From NCBI GenBank assembly GCA_937930265.1, contig CALGLI010000081.1:1-6009 (forward strand): a stretch of DNA of 6,009 nucleotides. The letters run 5' to 3'. The position numbers were made by a program, and so were the translations under genes. Below the pieces are notes generated by a model. That model had not been told where the DNA came from. It saw nothing but the letters and a program-made list of their open reading frames with translations, and did not search any database. Source of the stretch: an uncultured Veillonella sp. (GTDB lineage Bacteria > Bacillota > Negativicutes > Veillonellales > Veillonellaceae). Shown here one piece after another: positions 1 to 5,950 of this stretch (position 1 is the first letter of the stretch; each line of letters begins with the position of its first letter).

Positions 1-241
1 GCTTATAATAACGCATTAAAGGCCCTACGGACTCACCGCTGAGGTTCATAAATGTTTGTGGCTTCACCAACAACACTTTTTCACTCTCTATGGTACATGA
101 GCAAATTTCCGCTTTATAATCCTCTCTCCAAGGTGTATGACTCACCCCGTCAGCAATGGCATCTACCACCATAAATCCAATATTATGGCGAGTTCCCTCG
201 TAGTCCCTGCCAGGATTTCCTAGTCCGACGATTAATTTCAT
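1..241 (-). CDS. pth: Peptidyl-tRNA hydrolase, 5' part only
   Basis: Pth cleaves the ester bond of peptidyl-tRNAs that drop off stalled ribosomes and returns free tRNA to the cytoplasmic pool. Translating the minus strand from the ATG at 241-239 gives 80 residues before the window ends, about 40% of the usual length of roughly 185-200. The start MKLIVGLGNPG, the TRHNIGF block and KPQTFMNLSGESV are the classic N-terminal signatures. Asn9, catalytic His19, and Met65/Asn66 match E. coli Asn10, His20, Met67 and Asn68. The later catalytic Asp lies outside the window. The start codon follows the prs stop with one base between (TAA-G-ATG), and no good Shine-Dalgarno precedes it, so translation is probably coupled to prs. 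The gene is cut by the window edge and shows no sign of being broken. Identification is very secure. Confidence 0.96.
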   Translation of the reverse strand, partial: MKLIVGLGNPGRDYEGTRHNIGFMVVDAIADGVSHTPWREDYKAEICSCTIESEKVLLVKPQTFMNLSGESVGPLMRYYK

Positions 242-242
242 C

Positions 243-1196
243 TTATTTATCGAACAAAGAGCTTACAGACTCTTCTTGAAAGATACGTAAAATCGCTTCT
301 CCTAATAATGGAGCTACGGACAAGACAGTAATGTTTGGCAAGCGACGTTCTTCAGGAATATCGATTGTATTTGTGACAATTAACTCTTTAATGTTGGAGT
401 TTGCAATGCGTTCACAAGCTGGGTCTGTTAACACTGCATGTGTTACACAAGCTGTGACAGATTTTGCGCCAAACTCTTGTAATGCTTTCGCCCCTTCTAC
501 AAGAGATCCCGCAGTATCTACAATATCATCGATGATGATACAGTTTTTACCTTTTACATCACCGATCAAGTTCATCACTTTTGCTACGCCTGGTTGTGGA
601 CGTTTTTTCTCGATAATCGCAATTGGTGCACCAATGCGGTCCGCTAAATCACGGGCACGTGTTACGCCACCAAGGTCTGGAGATACAACGATGACATCTT
701 CCATTTTCTTTTCATTAATATAGTTTGCAATAATGGAAGCACCCATCAAATGGTCTACTGGCACATCAAAGAAACCTTGAATTTGGCCTGCATGAAGGTC
801 TACGGTTACAAGGCGAGTCACACCAGCAGTTTGTAATAAGTCTGCCATTAATTTTGCTGTAATTGGTTCTCTACCACGAGTTTTTCTATCTTGGCGAGCA
901 TATCCATAATATGGTACAACGGCTGTGATATGACGAGCGGATGCACGTTTTAATGCATCTGCCATGATGAACAATTCAACTACATTATCATTCACTGGAT
1001 AGCTAGTAGGTTGCACGATAAATACGTCTTTACCACGTACACTTTCATCAATCATGACTTGTACTTCCCCATTATTGAAGCGACCCACAAATGCTTCTCC
1101 TAATGGAAGGTCCAAATAATCACAGATTTCTTTGGCTAATGCTGGATTTGCATTACCTGTAAAAACTTTGAGTCGTTTACCATCTTCTAATGCCAT
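243..1196 (-). CDS. prs: Ribose-phosphate pyrophosphokinase (PRPP synthetase)
   Basis: This cytoplasmic enzyme transfers pyrophosphate from ATP to ribose 5-phosphate. The product, PRPP, feeds purine, pyrimidine, histidine, tryptophan and NAD synthesis. The 317-residue product has the full length of class I bacterial enzymes. Visible motifs in order are FVGRFNNGE (37-44), the flexible catalytic loop RQDRKTRGREPITAK (101-115), the PRPP synthetase signature DLHAGQIQGFF (133-143), a basic KKRP segment (197-200), and the PRPP/ribose-phosphate loop DDIVDTAGS (223-231). The ATG at 1196 is chosen because a GAGGAG site lies 7 nt upstream and the protein begins where the family does. It lies 114 bp downstream of glmU and one base ahead of pth, the conserved Firmicute order. 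The ctc/rplY gene that sits between prs and pth in Bacillus is missing. Nothing in the protein looks damaged. Confidence 0.98.
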   Translation of the reverse strand: MALEDGKRLKVFTGNANPALAKEICDYLDLPLGEAFVGRFNNGEVQVMIDESVRGKDVFIVQPTSYPVNDNVVELFIMADALKRASARHITAVVPYYGYARQDRKTRGREPITAKLMADLLQTAGVTRLVTVDLHAGQIQGFFDVPVDHLMGASIIANYINEKKMEDVIVVSPDLGGVTRARDLADRIGAPIAIIEKKRPQPGVAKVMNLIGDVKGKNCIIIDDIVDTAGSLVEGAKALQEFGAKSVTACVTHAVLTDPACERIANSNIKELIVTNTIDIPEERRLPNITVLSVAPLLGEAILRIFQEESVSSLFDK

Positions 1197-1203
1197 GTCA
1201 TTA

Positions 1204-1209
1204 CTCCTC
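1204..1209 (-). promoter_or_regulatory. Ribosome-binding site of prs
   Basis: The minus strand reads GAGGAG, followed by a 7-nt spacer and the ATG at 1196. An overlapping ATG at 1201-1199 is only 2 nt from the site and out of frame, so the site selects the 1196 start. Confidence 0.85.
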
Positions 1210-1253
1210 TAAAACAATTGACTTACAATTTGATGCACAAAGGCTCTCTATAT

Positions 1254-1284
1254 ATTGTACTTCATTTTCTCAATTTTGTGTAAA
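1254..1284 (-). promoter_or_regulatory. Possible sigma-70-type promoter of prs
   Basis: In the 114-bp gap between glmU and prs the minus strand has TTTACA (1284-1279) and TACAAT (1259-1254), separated by 19 nt. The boxes match consensus in four and five of six positions, but the spacer is 2 nt longer than ideal. A start here would leave a leader of roughly 50 nt before the prs ATG. With no clear terminator after glmU, prs and pth could be read both from glmU and from this site. This rests on box similarity alone. Confidence 0.35.
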
Positions 1285-1310
1285 CAATTTTATGAAATTT
1301 CCATACATTT

Positions 1311-2684
1311 TTATTTTTTGAAAGTATCCTCTGTTACCCAGTTCTCTTTTACCACTTGGCGAGCCCGTCCAAATGCCAACCCACGGCTTGGTACATCCTT
1401 CGTTATGGTAGATCCGGCTGCTACGTAACTTTCACTACCAATCGTCACAGGCGCTACTAAGTTGGAATTACAACCTACAAACACGCCATCTTCAATTGTG
1501 GTACGGTGTTTCTTCTTACCATCGTAGTTGACAGTAATAGTACCACAACCAATATTCACCTTGGATCCTACATCACTGTCGCCAATATAGGACAAGTGCG
1601 GAAGTTTTGTACCTGTACCAACCACGCTATTTTTCACTTCTACGAAGTTACCGATTTTCACCTTATCAGAAAGCACTGTATCTGGGCGCAAATGAACAAA
1701 TGGTCCAATCACTGTATCATTCTTGATTTCACAATCATGCGCGTAAGAATCATGAATGTGATTATTATCTCCTACAATCACATTGGATAAACGTGTATTA
1801 GGCCCCAAAATATTATTCGTACCTACAACCGTGTTGCCTTCTAAGGTTGTATTAGGATAGATAATCGTATCTGGTCCAACCACCACTTCTGGGGCAATGT
1901 ATGTGCTATGTGGATCTACTAGAGTAACACCAGCTTCCATTAACGCCAAGTTTGTGCGGTTACGTAAAATCAATTCTGCTTGTGCTAATTGTAAACGGCT
2001 ATTTACCCCTAGGGATTCGTCGCTGTCCATCGTCATATACGCACTCACTATTTTGCCTGCTTTCACAAGGATGCTCACCACGTCTGTAATGTATAATTCT
2101 CCTTGTGCATTGTCATCTGAAAGTTGCTCTAAACAAGGCCATAATTCTTTGGAGTCAAAAATGTACATACCTGTGTTCACTTCGTGCACTTTTAATTCAT
2201 CTAGTTTGCCATCTTTTTCTTCCACAATGCGTTCTACGGACTTAGATTCATTGCGAATGATACGGCCGTATCCATACGGATTATCCACATACGCTGTTAA
2301 TACTGTGGCTGCAGCCCCTGTTTCTTTATGGTGAGCCAACAATTGTTCCAATGTCTGTTGCGTTACTAATGGTGTATCGCCACACAACAACAAAATTAGT
2401 CCTTCATGATTGCCCAACACAGATTCTGCTTGTTGTACAGCATGACCTGTGCCTTTTTGCTCTAATTGTGTGACGTATTCCGCACGGTCACCTAAGTAAG
2501 CTTTCACATCGTCGCCACCGAAACCAACGATGACCACATTGCGCTGTGCCCCTACCGATTGAGCCGCTTCTAAGACACGTTCCACCATCGCTTTACCTGC
2601 CACTTTGTGCAATACCTTTGGGAGTTTAGATTTCATGCGTGTCCCTTTCCCAGCCGCTAAAATCAAACCTACTAATTTATTCAT
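1311..2684 (-). CDS. glmU: Bifunctional UDP-N-acetylglucosamine pyrophosphorylase / glucosamine-1-phosphate N-acetyltransferase
   Basis: GlmU carries out the last two steps to UDP-GlcNAc. Its C-terminal half acetylates glucosamine-1-phosphate with acetyl-CoA, and its N-terminal half joins the product to UTP. From the ATG at 2684 it has 457 residues, a normal family length. The N-terminal nucleotidyltransferase starts with LILAAGKGTRM and LPKVLH (Lys23), then GTGHA (78-82), CGDTPL with the metal-binding Asp103, and Asn170 and Asn228. From about residue 250 hexapeptide repeats form the left-handed beta-helix. It carries Arg333, Lys351, His363, Tyr366, Asn377, Asn386-Tyr387 and Arg440, at the same numbers as in E. 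coli. Position 405 is Cys rather than Ser, as I recall for Bacillus-type enzymes. An in-frame ATG at 2690 directly abuts the ribosome site with no spacer, so the second ATG is preferred. The gene heads the glmU-prs-pth cluster. Confidence 0.97.
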   Translation of the reverse strand: MNKLVGLILAAGKGTRMKSKLPKVLHKVAGKAMVERVLEAAQSVGAQRNVVIVGFGGDDVKAYLGDRAEYVTQLEQKGTGHAVQQAESVLGNHEGLILLLCGDTPLVTQQTLEQLLAHHKETGAAATVLTAYVDNPYGYGRIIRNESKSVERIVEEKDGKLDELKVHEVNTGMYIFDSKELWPCLEQLSDDNAQGELYITDVVSILVKAGKIVSAYMTMDSDESLGVNSRLQLAQAELILRNRTNLALMEAGVTLVDPHSTYIAPEVVVGPDTIIYPNTTLEGNTVVGTNNILGPNTRLSNVIVGDNNHIHDSYAHDCEIKNDTVIGPFVHLRPDTVLSDKVKIGNFVEVKNSVVGTGTKLPHLSYIGDSDVGSKVNIGCGTITVNYDGKKKHRTTIEDGVFVGCNSNLVAPVTIGSESYVAAGSTITKDVPSRGLAFGRARQVVKENWVTEDTFKK

Positions 2685-2690
2685 ATGCAT

Positions 2691-2697
2691 CCACCTT
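2691..2697 (-). promoter_or_regulatory. Ribosome-binding site deciding the glmU start
   Basis: The minus strand reads AAGGTGG ending at 2691. It directly touches the ATG at 2690-2688 (spacing 0) but lies 6 nt before the in-frame ATG at 2684-2682. The second ATG therefore has the workable spacing, and the protein begins MNKLVGLI rather than MHMNKLVG. Confidence 0.75.
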
Positions 2698-2714
2698 TAT
2701 CGTATTCAATCATA

Positions 2715-2720
2715 ATTATA
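2715..2720 (-). promoter_or_regulatory. Probable -10 box of the glmU promoter
   Basis: The minus strand has a perfect TATAAT at 2720-2715. Transcription starting about 7 nt further on would leave a leader of roughly 25 nt that includes the ribosome site. The -35 position at a 17-nt spacing reads CAATAT, a poor match, so the promoter may be weak or activator-dependent, or the box may be a chance match in AT-rich DNA. Confidence 0.4.
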
Positions 2721-2766
2721 GATAAATTTAGCATACCATATTGTGGAAGATTTTTCGACTATTAAT

Positions 2767-2817
2767 TATAGTATGTATCTCCTAACATGAGTGTATGATA
2801 CACGCTAGGATACTATA
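2767..2817. repeat. Interrupted inverted repeat between the ATPase gene and glmU
   Basis: Three nested complementary pairs share this 51-bp stretch: TATAGTAT (2767-2774) with ATACTATA (2810-2817), CCTA (2781-2784) with TAGG (2806-2809), and GTGTA (2791-2795) with TACAC (2799-2803). The left arm has extra unpaired bases (2775-2780 and 2787-2790). As minus-strand RNA it would fold 40 nt after the ATPase stop codon, but no U-run follows, so it is not a standard intrinsic terminator. It may stabilise or process a 3' end, or be a decayed palindromic element. The bases are certain and the function is unknown. Confidence 0.55.
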
Positions 2818-2856
2818 CTTTGGTATCTCCCTATACGATTAGCTACCCTTGTCATC

Positions 2857-4074
2857 TTACGATGGAGTGTCTAATAACCATTCTAATACATTTCTCTGTT
2901 GAATCCCATTATAGCTTGCATTCTTATTAATCACATCGAAGGTTAATAGGAACTTAGGATAATGATCTTGTATTTGTTCTAACGGCTTTAACTCTCGTTC
3001 TAACGTATGGGGGTCTAATACACTTTGACTTACTTGGTAATATTCGATGGTCCCATGTTTTTGGACAATAAAATCTATCTCACCTTTTTGTAGATGACCT
3101 ACATACACCTTGTACCCTCTACGTATGAGTTCTAAAAATACGATATTTTCTAGTATATGTCCTGTATCTTCGCCACGATTGGGTAATAAGAATTGTTTTA
3201 GCGCTACATCCGCTGCATAATATTTTGCATTCAGTTGTAATACTTCTTTTCCTCGTACATCATATCTATTGACTTGATACATTAACAACGCATCTTGTAA
3301 CGATGATATATATCTCTCAATAGTCCGACCATCCACTTTTCGACCGGCACTAATGAGCGAGTTTTTAATCTTTGTAGGATTAATTAAGCTACCAATATTG
3401 GCAAACAAATATCTTACTACACTTTCCAATAATTGAGGATCTCCAATTTTACTGCGAGCAATGATATCTTTCAATACAATGGTGTTAAATATGCCCTGTA
3501 AATAATCTAGTATCATTGGCAGATTATCCCCTAATGTTAACGCACCGGGGAAAGAACTATATTGAATATATTTTTGATACAATTCCTCTAATGATGGGTG
3601 CTCATCGTTTCCATGGGCTTCACAAAATTCTTTGAATGAAAGTGGTAACATATCTAGCTGTACATAGCGTCCAGACAATAAAGTGGCCATTTCAGAAGAC
3701 ATAAAATACGCATTAGAACCCGTGATGTATACCTTCACCTTATCTTTGATATACAAACTATCCACTACTTTTTCAAAATTAGGCACGTGCTGTATTTCAT
3801 CAAGAAAGATGTACATCTCCTGATTAGGTATCAGTCGTTCTAAAATATATTGATATAAAATGCGATACTCTTGCAAGTGCTCATACTCTAAATCTTCAAA
3901 ATTAATACTTATAACCTGCTCTGGTTGAACACCTTGAGCTAACAACTCATCCTTATACAATTGAAAGAGCGTAGACTTACCACACCGACGGATACCAGAT
4001 ACAACAATCATCGCATCCGTCTGTCTATGATTACGCAGGAAATCTAAATATTGTTTTCGTTCAATTAACTTCAT
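2857..4074 (-). CDS. AAA+ ATPase with DUF4143-type C-terminal region
   Basis: This 405-residue protein belongs to the widespread accessory family of AAA+ ATPases joined to a DUF4143 domain. The family has no generally assigned function. The P-loop domain has Walker A SGIRRCGKST (26-35), Walker B MYIFLDEIQ (87-95), a sensor-1-like ITGSNA (117-122), and LSGRY (133-137) with a conserved Arg. The segment FNTIVLKDIIARSKIGDP (196-213) and the following winged-helix-like stretch are typical of DUF4143. Near the C-terminus GEIDFIVQK (331-339) resembles the restriction-endonuclease-like motif of the family, but the later E-x-K position reads QVS (347-349), so nuclease activity is doubtful. The start has AAAGGAGG 6 nt upstream. 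No signal peptide or membrane segment is seen. Sampled lines (3421-3540) are about 33% GC against 42-45% in sampled glmU lines, which suggests acquisition. No partner gene lies alongside it. Confidence 0.9.
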   Translation of the reverse strand: MKLIERKQYLDFLRNHRQTDAMIVVSGIRRCGKSTLFQLYKDELLAQGVQPEQVISINFEDLEYEHLQEYRILYQYILERLIPNQEMYIFLDEIQHVPNFEKVVDSLYIKDKVKVYITGSNAYFMSSEMATLLSGRYVQLDMLPLSFKEFCEAHGNDEHPSLEELYQKYIQYSSFPGALTLGDNLPMILDYLQGIFNTIVLKDIIARSKIGDPQLLESVVRYLFANIGSLINPTKIKNSLISAGRKVDGRTIERYISSLQDALLMYQVNRYDVRGKEVLQLNAKYYAADVALKQFLLPNRGEDTGHILENIVFLELIRRGYKVYVGHLQKGEIDFIVQKHGTIEYYQVSQSVLDPHTLERELKPLEQIQDHYPKFLLTFDVINKNASYNGIQQRNVLEWLLDTPS

Positions 4075-4080
4075 ATGTTC

Positions 4081-4088
4081 CCTCCTTT
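4081..4088 (-). promoter_or_regulatory. Ribosome-binding site of the ATPase gene
   Basis: The minus strand reads AAAGGAGG ending at 4081, with 6 nt to the ATG at 4074. This is a near-perfect site that fixes the start. Only two bases (4089-4090) separate it from the last unit of the upstream repeat array. Confidence 0.9.
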
Positions 4089-4090
4089 GT

Positions 4091-4276
4091 GTTGTGGATT
4101 TAATTACAAATCTAGCTTACTATTTATTGTTTTATGGATTCTATAACATATTTTTACAATTATTATATTATTTTATGGAATAGAATGTAGTTTTTTATTT
4201 ATTTTACCATTTTTGTGGAGTCTATGACAAATTTTATACTTTCTTATACTACTGTATGTTATAGAATGTTGTTTTT
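4091..4276. repeat. Degenerate tandem repeat array, 40/41-bp step, 81-bp higher-order unit
   Basis: Five related blocks begin at 4091, 4131, 4172, 4212 and 4253, so the steps are 40, 41, 40 and 41 bp. On the minus strand their 17-nt cores are GTAATTAAATCCACAAC, GTTATAGAATCCATAAA, ACATTCTATTCCATAAA, GTCATAGACTCCACAAA and ACATTCTATAACATACA. Four of them share TCCAYAA; the fifth (4253) has diverged. Blocks alternate in type, so 4131-4195 and 4212-4276 align without gaps over 65 bp at 49 identical positions. In addition, the 13-mer at 4138-4150 is the exact reverse complement of 4255-4267. The array occupies the space directly upstream of the ATPase ribosome site. It could be a set of operator sites, bent DNA or a decayed duplication. 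It has no spacer/repeat structure of a CRISPR. Confidence 0.7.
4201..4230 (-). promoter_or_regulatory. Candidate promoter of the ATPase gene inside the repeat array
   Basis: The minus strand has TTGTCA (4230-4225), an 18-nt spacer, then TAAAAT (4206-4201). TG one base upstream of the latter gives an extended -10. Each box matches consensus at five of six positions. The leader would be about 120 nt. The same region in the neighbouring 81-bp copy, roughly 4120-4149, is a more degenerate version (ATGTTA and TAAATA), so the promoter may have been duplicated with the repeat. AT-rich sequence makes chance matches common. Confidence 0.4.
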
Positions 4277-4357
4277 ATGCCAGTAACATCTATGATATAA
4301 CCCTATGTACTTTCATATTGTGAATAATTAAACTTCTATATTATTACCAGAAACATA

Positions 4358-4391
4358 ACAAAGGAAAGCCCATGCTTAGGCTTTCCTTTGT
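4358..4391 (-). terminator. Intrinsic terminator-like hairpin after the transporter gene
   Basis: A perfect 13-bp inverted repeat, ACAAAGGAAAGCC at 4358-4370 and its complement at 4379-4391, encloses an 8-nt loop. On the minus strand the stem ends in TTTCCTTTGT and is followed by TATGTTTC, a broken rather than continuous U-run. It lies about 60 nt past the transporter stop at 4450. The plus-strand side is followed by AACTTTTAC, so the element could also work in the other direction, although no plus-strand gene is seen here. This is the strongest hairpin in the window and probably separates the transporter transcript from the ATPase gene. Confidence 0.75.
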
Positions 4392-4449
4392 AACTTTTAC
4401 TAGCACATTCTACTAGTGCCTATTCTTTTATTAGTATTGAAATATCTGT

Positions 4450-5772
4450 TTATGCTTTATCAGCATCCGCATAGATTTTTTGTACCCCTCTGTTGGATAA
4501 GTAGCAAGAGAACATACAAAGAACTACGCCCACTAGCAATGTGTAGAAACCCATGTCCCAGCCCCAATGGTCTACAACAAAACCAAAGAGTGTTGTTCCT
4601 AATGAACTACCCACGAGGTAACTCATAAAACCACGCAAGCCTACAGCAGATCCTAATGCAAAGGTTGGAATCACTTCCATCGCTTGTACAGGGATCATAG
4701 ATTGCGGGATGTAAATCAAGCATCCTGTAATACAAGCAAACACAGTAGCCCATAAAATACTATCAGAGTTCATATACCCAATAACGCAAGCAAAGATAAC
4801 TACCAAGCAATAAATTGGTAATTGCATAATGCGACCTTTGAAGTATTTATCTACTAAGTAGCCTGCCAAGATAGTAGATGGAATAGCAGCCCATTCAAAC
4901 AACATGTAAGCTACACTCATCTCTGTTTTTGTAAAACCTTTTACTTTCAGTAAGTATAAAGGAATCCAGGTAATCATGCCAAAGCGTACCATGTATACGA
5001 ATACGTCGATTAATACCAAATACCAAGAGTTTGGATTTTTAAACACAAAGTTGTAAAACACTTGGAATGCATTCATATTCTCTGGTTTGCCCGCTGCCAT
5101 TTTAGCAGATTTTTGTCCTGCCGCTTCCTCTTGGAATACTTCCTCTACAGTTGGCAATCCTTCTTCGGTTGGGCGCTTACGAACAAAATACAAAACTAAT
5201 AAGACACAAATAGCGGCCAAGATAGCTGGTACTGCAAATGTACCGATTCTCCAGTGCTCTGTTCCTAAATAGCCAATCGCTACACCCACGATAGGTGCCA
5301 CAATGCCACCACCTAAATTGTGGGACATATTCCAAATCGTACTAGCACGACCCCGCTGAGATCTTGGAAACCAATAGCCTACCGTAATGATTGACGGTCC
5401 TACACCCATTCCTTGGAATAAACCTAATAAAATAACGAGTCCGATGAATAAGGAATAATGTGTGGTGAATCCCATCAATACATTTAAGATGACGCATAAA
5501 GTCAAACCGATAGCCATAAAATACTTCGGATTTGCTTTATCTGCCAACACAGACATGAATCCCTTGCTAAGTCCGTATGTAATCAATAAACAGCTAGATA
5601 ATAACCCTAATTGCGTTTTACTTAAATCTAGCTCACCAGATAAATACGGCAACGCTAAATTGAAATTACTACGCACTAAATAATAGGCTGCATATCCAAT
5701 CCATACACCAATCAAAGAATTCATTTGCAAGCGTAAAAATCGACTTTTTACCTCTTGACTAACAACTTCCAT
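4450..5772 (-). CDS. MFS transporter, organophosphate:phosphate antiporter family (GlpT/UhpT-like)
   Basis: This 440-residue inner-membrane protein belongs to the organophosphate:inorganic phosphate antiporter branch of the major facilitator superfamily. Members import glycerol-3-phosphate (GlpT), hexose phosphates (UhpT) or phosphoglycerates (PgtP). Twelve hydrophobic segments fall in two groups of six (roughly 18-197 and 249-425), joined by a charged cytoplasmic loop at 198-245. Family blocks are GYAAYYLVRSNF (26-37), ADKANP (77-82), FQGMGVGPS (119-127), WNMSHNLGGGI (147-157), FVYMVRFGMITW (258-269) and DHWGWDMGF (401-409). Arg34 and Arg263 match the substrate-binding Arg45 and Arg269 of E. 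coli GlpT. Lys70 and His151 match Lys80 and His165. Lys46 of GlpT is Ser35 here, so the substrate cannot be named. The ATG at 5772 follows AAAGGAGG with a 7-nt spacer. A strong hairpin follows the gene, so it is probably transcribed apart from the ATPase gene. Confidence 0.93.
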   Translation of the reverse strand: MEVVSQEVKSRFLRLQMNSLIGVWIGYAAYYLVRSNFNLALPYLSGELDLSKTQLGLLSSCLLITYGLSKGFMSVLADKANPKYFMAIGLTLCVILNVLMGFTTHYSLFIGLVILLGLFQGMGVGPSIITVGYWFPRSQRGRASTIWNMSHNLGGGIVAPIVGVAIGYLGTEHWRIGTFAVPAILAAICVLLVLYFVRKRPTEEGLPTVEEVFQEEAAGQKSAKMAAGKPENMNAFQVFYNFVFKNPNSWYLVLIDVFVYMVRFGMITWIPLYLLKVKGFTKTEMSVAYMLFEWAAIPSTILAGYLVDKYFKGRIMQLPIYCLVVIFACVIGYMNSDSILWATVFACITGCLIYIPQSMIPVQAMEVIPTFALGSAVGLRGFMSYLVGSSLGTTLFGFVVDHWGWDMGFYTLLVGVVLCMFSCYLSNRGVQKIYADADKA

Positions 5773-5779
5773 ACTAACG

Positions 5780-5787
5780 CCTCCTTT
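5780..5787 (-). promoter_or_regulatory. Ribosome-binding site of the transporter gene
   Basis: The minus strand reads AAAGGAGG ending at 5780, with a 7-nt spacer to the ATG at 5772. The strong site supports the chosen start. Confidence 0.9.
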
Positions 5788-5878
5788 ACATTGTATGTCA
5801 TGGCATAGTATATACCTTTTTTAGATGATAGGCTAGTAGTTTATTTCTGAAAGAATCTCATCTATTCTTAGGAATGCC

Positions 5879-5906
5879 TATATATTTTTCTGTGAGGAGT
5901 ACACAA
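5879..5906 (-). promoter_or_regulatory. Weak candidate promoter of the transporter gene
   Basis: The minus strand has TTGTGT (5906-5901) and TATATA (5884-5879) separated by 16 nt. Both boxes match consensus at only four of six positions. The leader would be about 100 nt. The -35 box overlaps the short T-run that follows the large hairpin at 5910-5949, so terminator and promoter would lie back to back. The true promoter may be elsewhere, including beyond the window. Confidence 0.25.
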
Positions 5907-5909
5907 AAC

Positions 5910-5949
5910 GCCATACAATTCTAACTACATGTAGTCAGAACCATATGGC
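5910..5949 (-). terminator. 40-nt near-palindrome, possible terminator of an upstream gene
   Basis: GCCATA (5910-5915) pairs with TATGGC (5944-5949), TTCT (5919-5922) with AGAA (5937-5940), and the centre ACTACATGTAGT (5924-5935) is a perfect palindrome. All three share one axis, and 16 of 20 opposing positions are complementary. On the minus strand the stem ends in GGC and is followed by GTTTTGTG, a short T-run. It could end the transcript of a gene lying beyond the right edge, or act in a leader of the transporter gene, or be a dyad protein-binding site. The symmetry is certain and the terminator role is tentative. Confidence 0.45.
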
Positions 5950-5950
5950 A

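Larger units (their letters stand above)
4075..4449. other. 375-bp non-coding gap between the ATPase and transporter genes
   Basis: No credible coding region was found here on either strand. From right to left on the minus strand it holds the transporter's presumed terminator hairpin (4358-4391), about 80 bp of AT-rich sequence with nothing recognisable (4277-4357), the periodic repeat array (4091-4276) with a candidate promoter inside it, and the ATPase ribosome site (4081-4088). Base composition is extreme in places: 4121-4200 has 11 G or C in 80 bases by hand count. The stretch 4392-4449 holds only a weak, alternative-pairing ACTAG/CTAGT motif. Confidence 0.8.

Noticed and set aside
331..723. 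130-codon open frame on the plus strand opposite prs
   Set aside because: It is antisense to a complete, highly conserved prs gene and has no ribosome site or recognisable family. It is a shadow of codon bias.
1288..1304. Palindrome around GAAATTTC after glmU as a terminator
   Set aside because: The symmetry is short, all A/T in the centre and leaves no loop or U-run. It would not form a stable hairpin.
1506..2334. Two plus-strand open frames (1506-1790 and 1897-2334) opposite glmU
   Set aside because: Both lie antisense inside a full-length glmU and show no family resemblance or translation signals.
2857..4074. ATPase as part of a toxin-antitoxin or phage-defence operon
   Set aside because: No small partner gene or defence effector lies on either side. 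The flanking gaps are non-coding and the neighbours are glmU and a transporter.
4091..4276. CRISPR array
   Set aside because: Repeat copies are degenerate and the similarity runs through the whole 81-bp unit, so there are no identical repeats separated by unrelated spacers. No cas gene is nearby.
4398..4422. ACTAG/CTAGT and GCAC/GTGC pairs just after the transporter stop
   Set aside because: Stems are only 4-5 bp and exclude each other. The 13-bp hairpin at 4358-4391 is a far better terminator candidate.
4416..5683. Plus-strand open frames (4416-4628, 5087-5272, 5462-5683) opposite the transporter
   Set aside because: They mirror the transporter's hydrophobic codons. None has a credible ribosome site or a recognisable motif.
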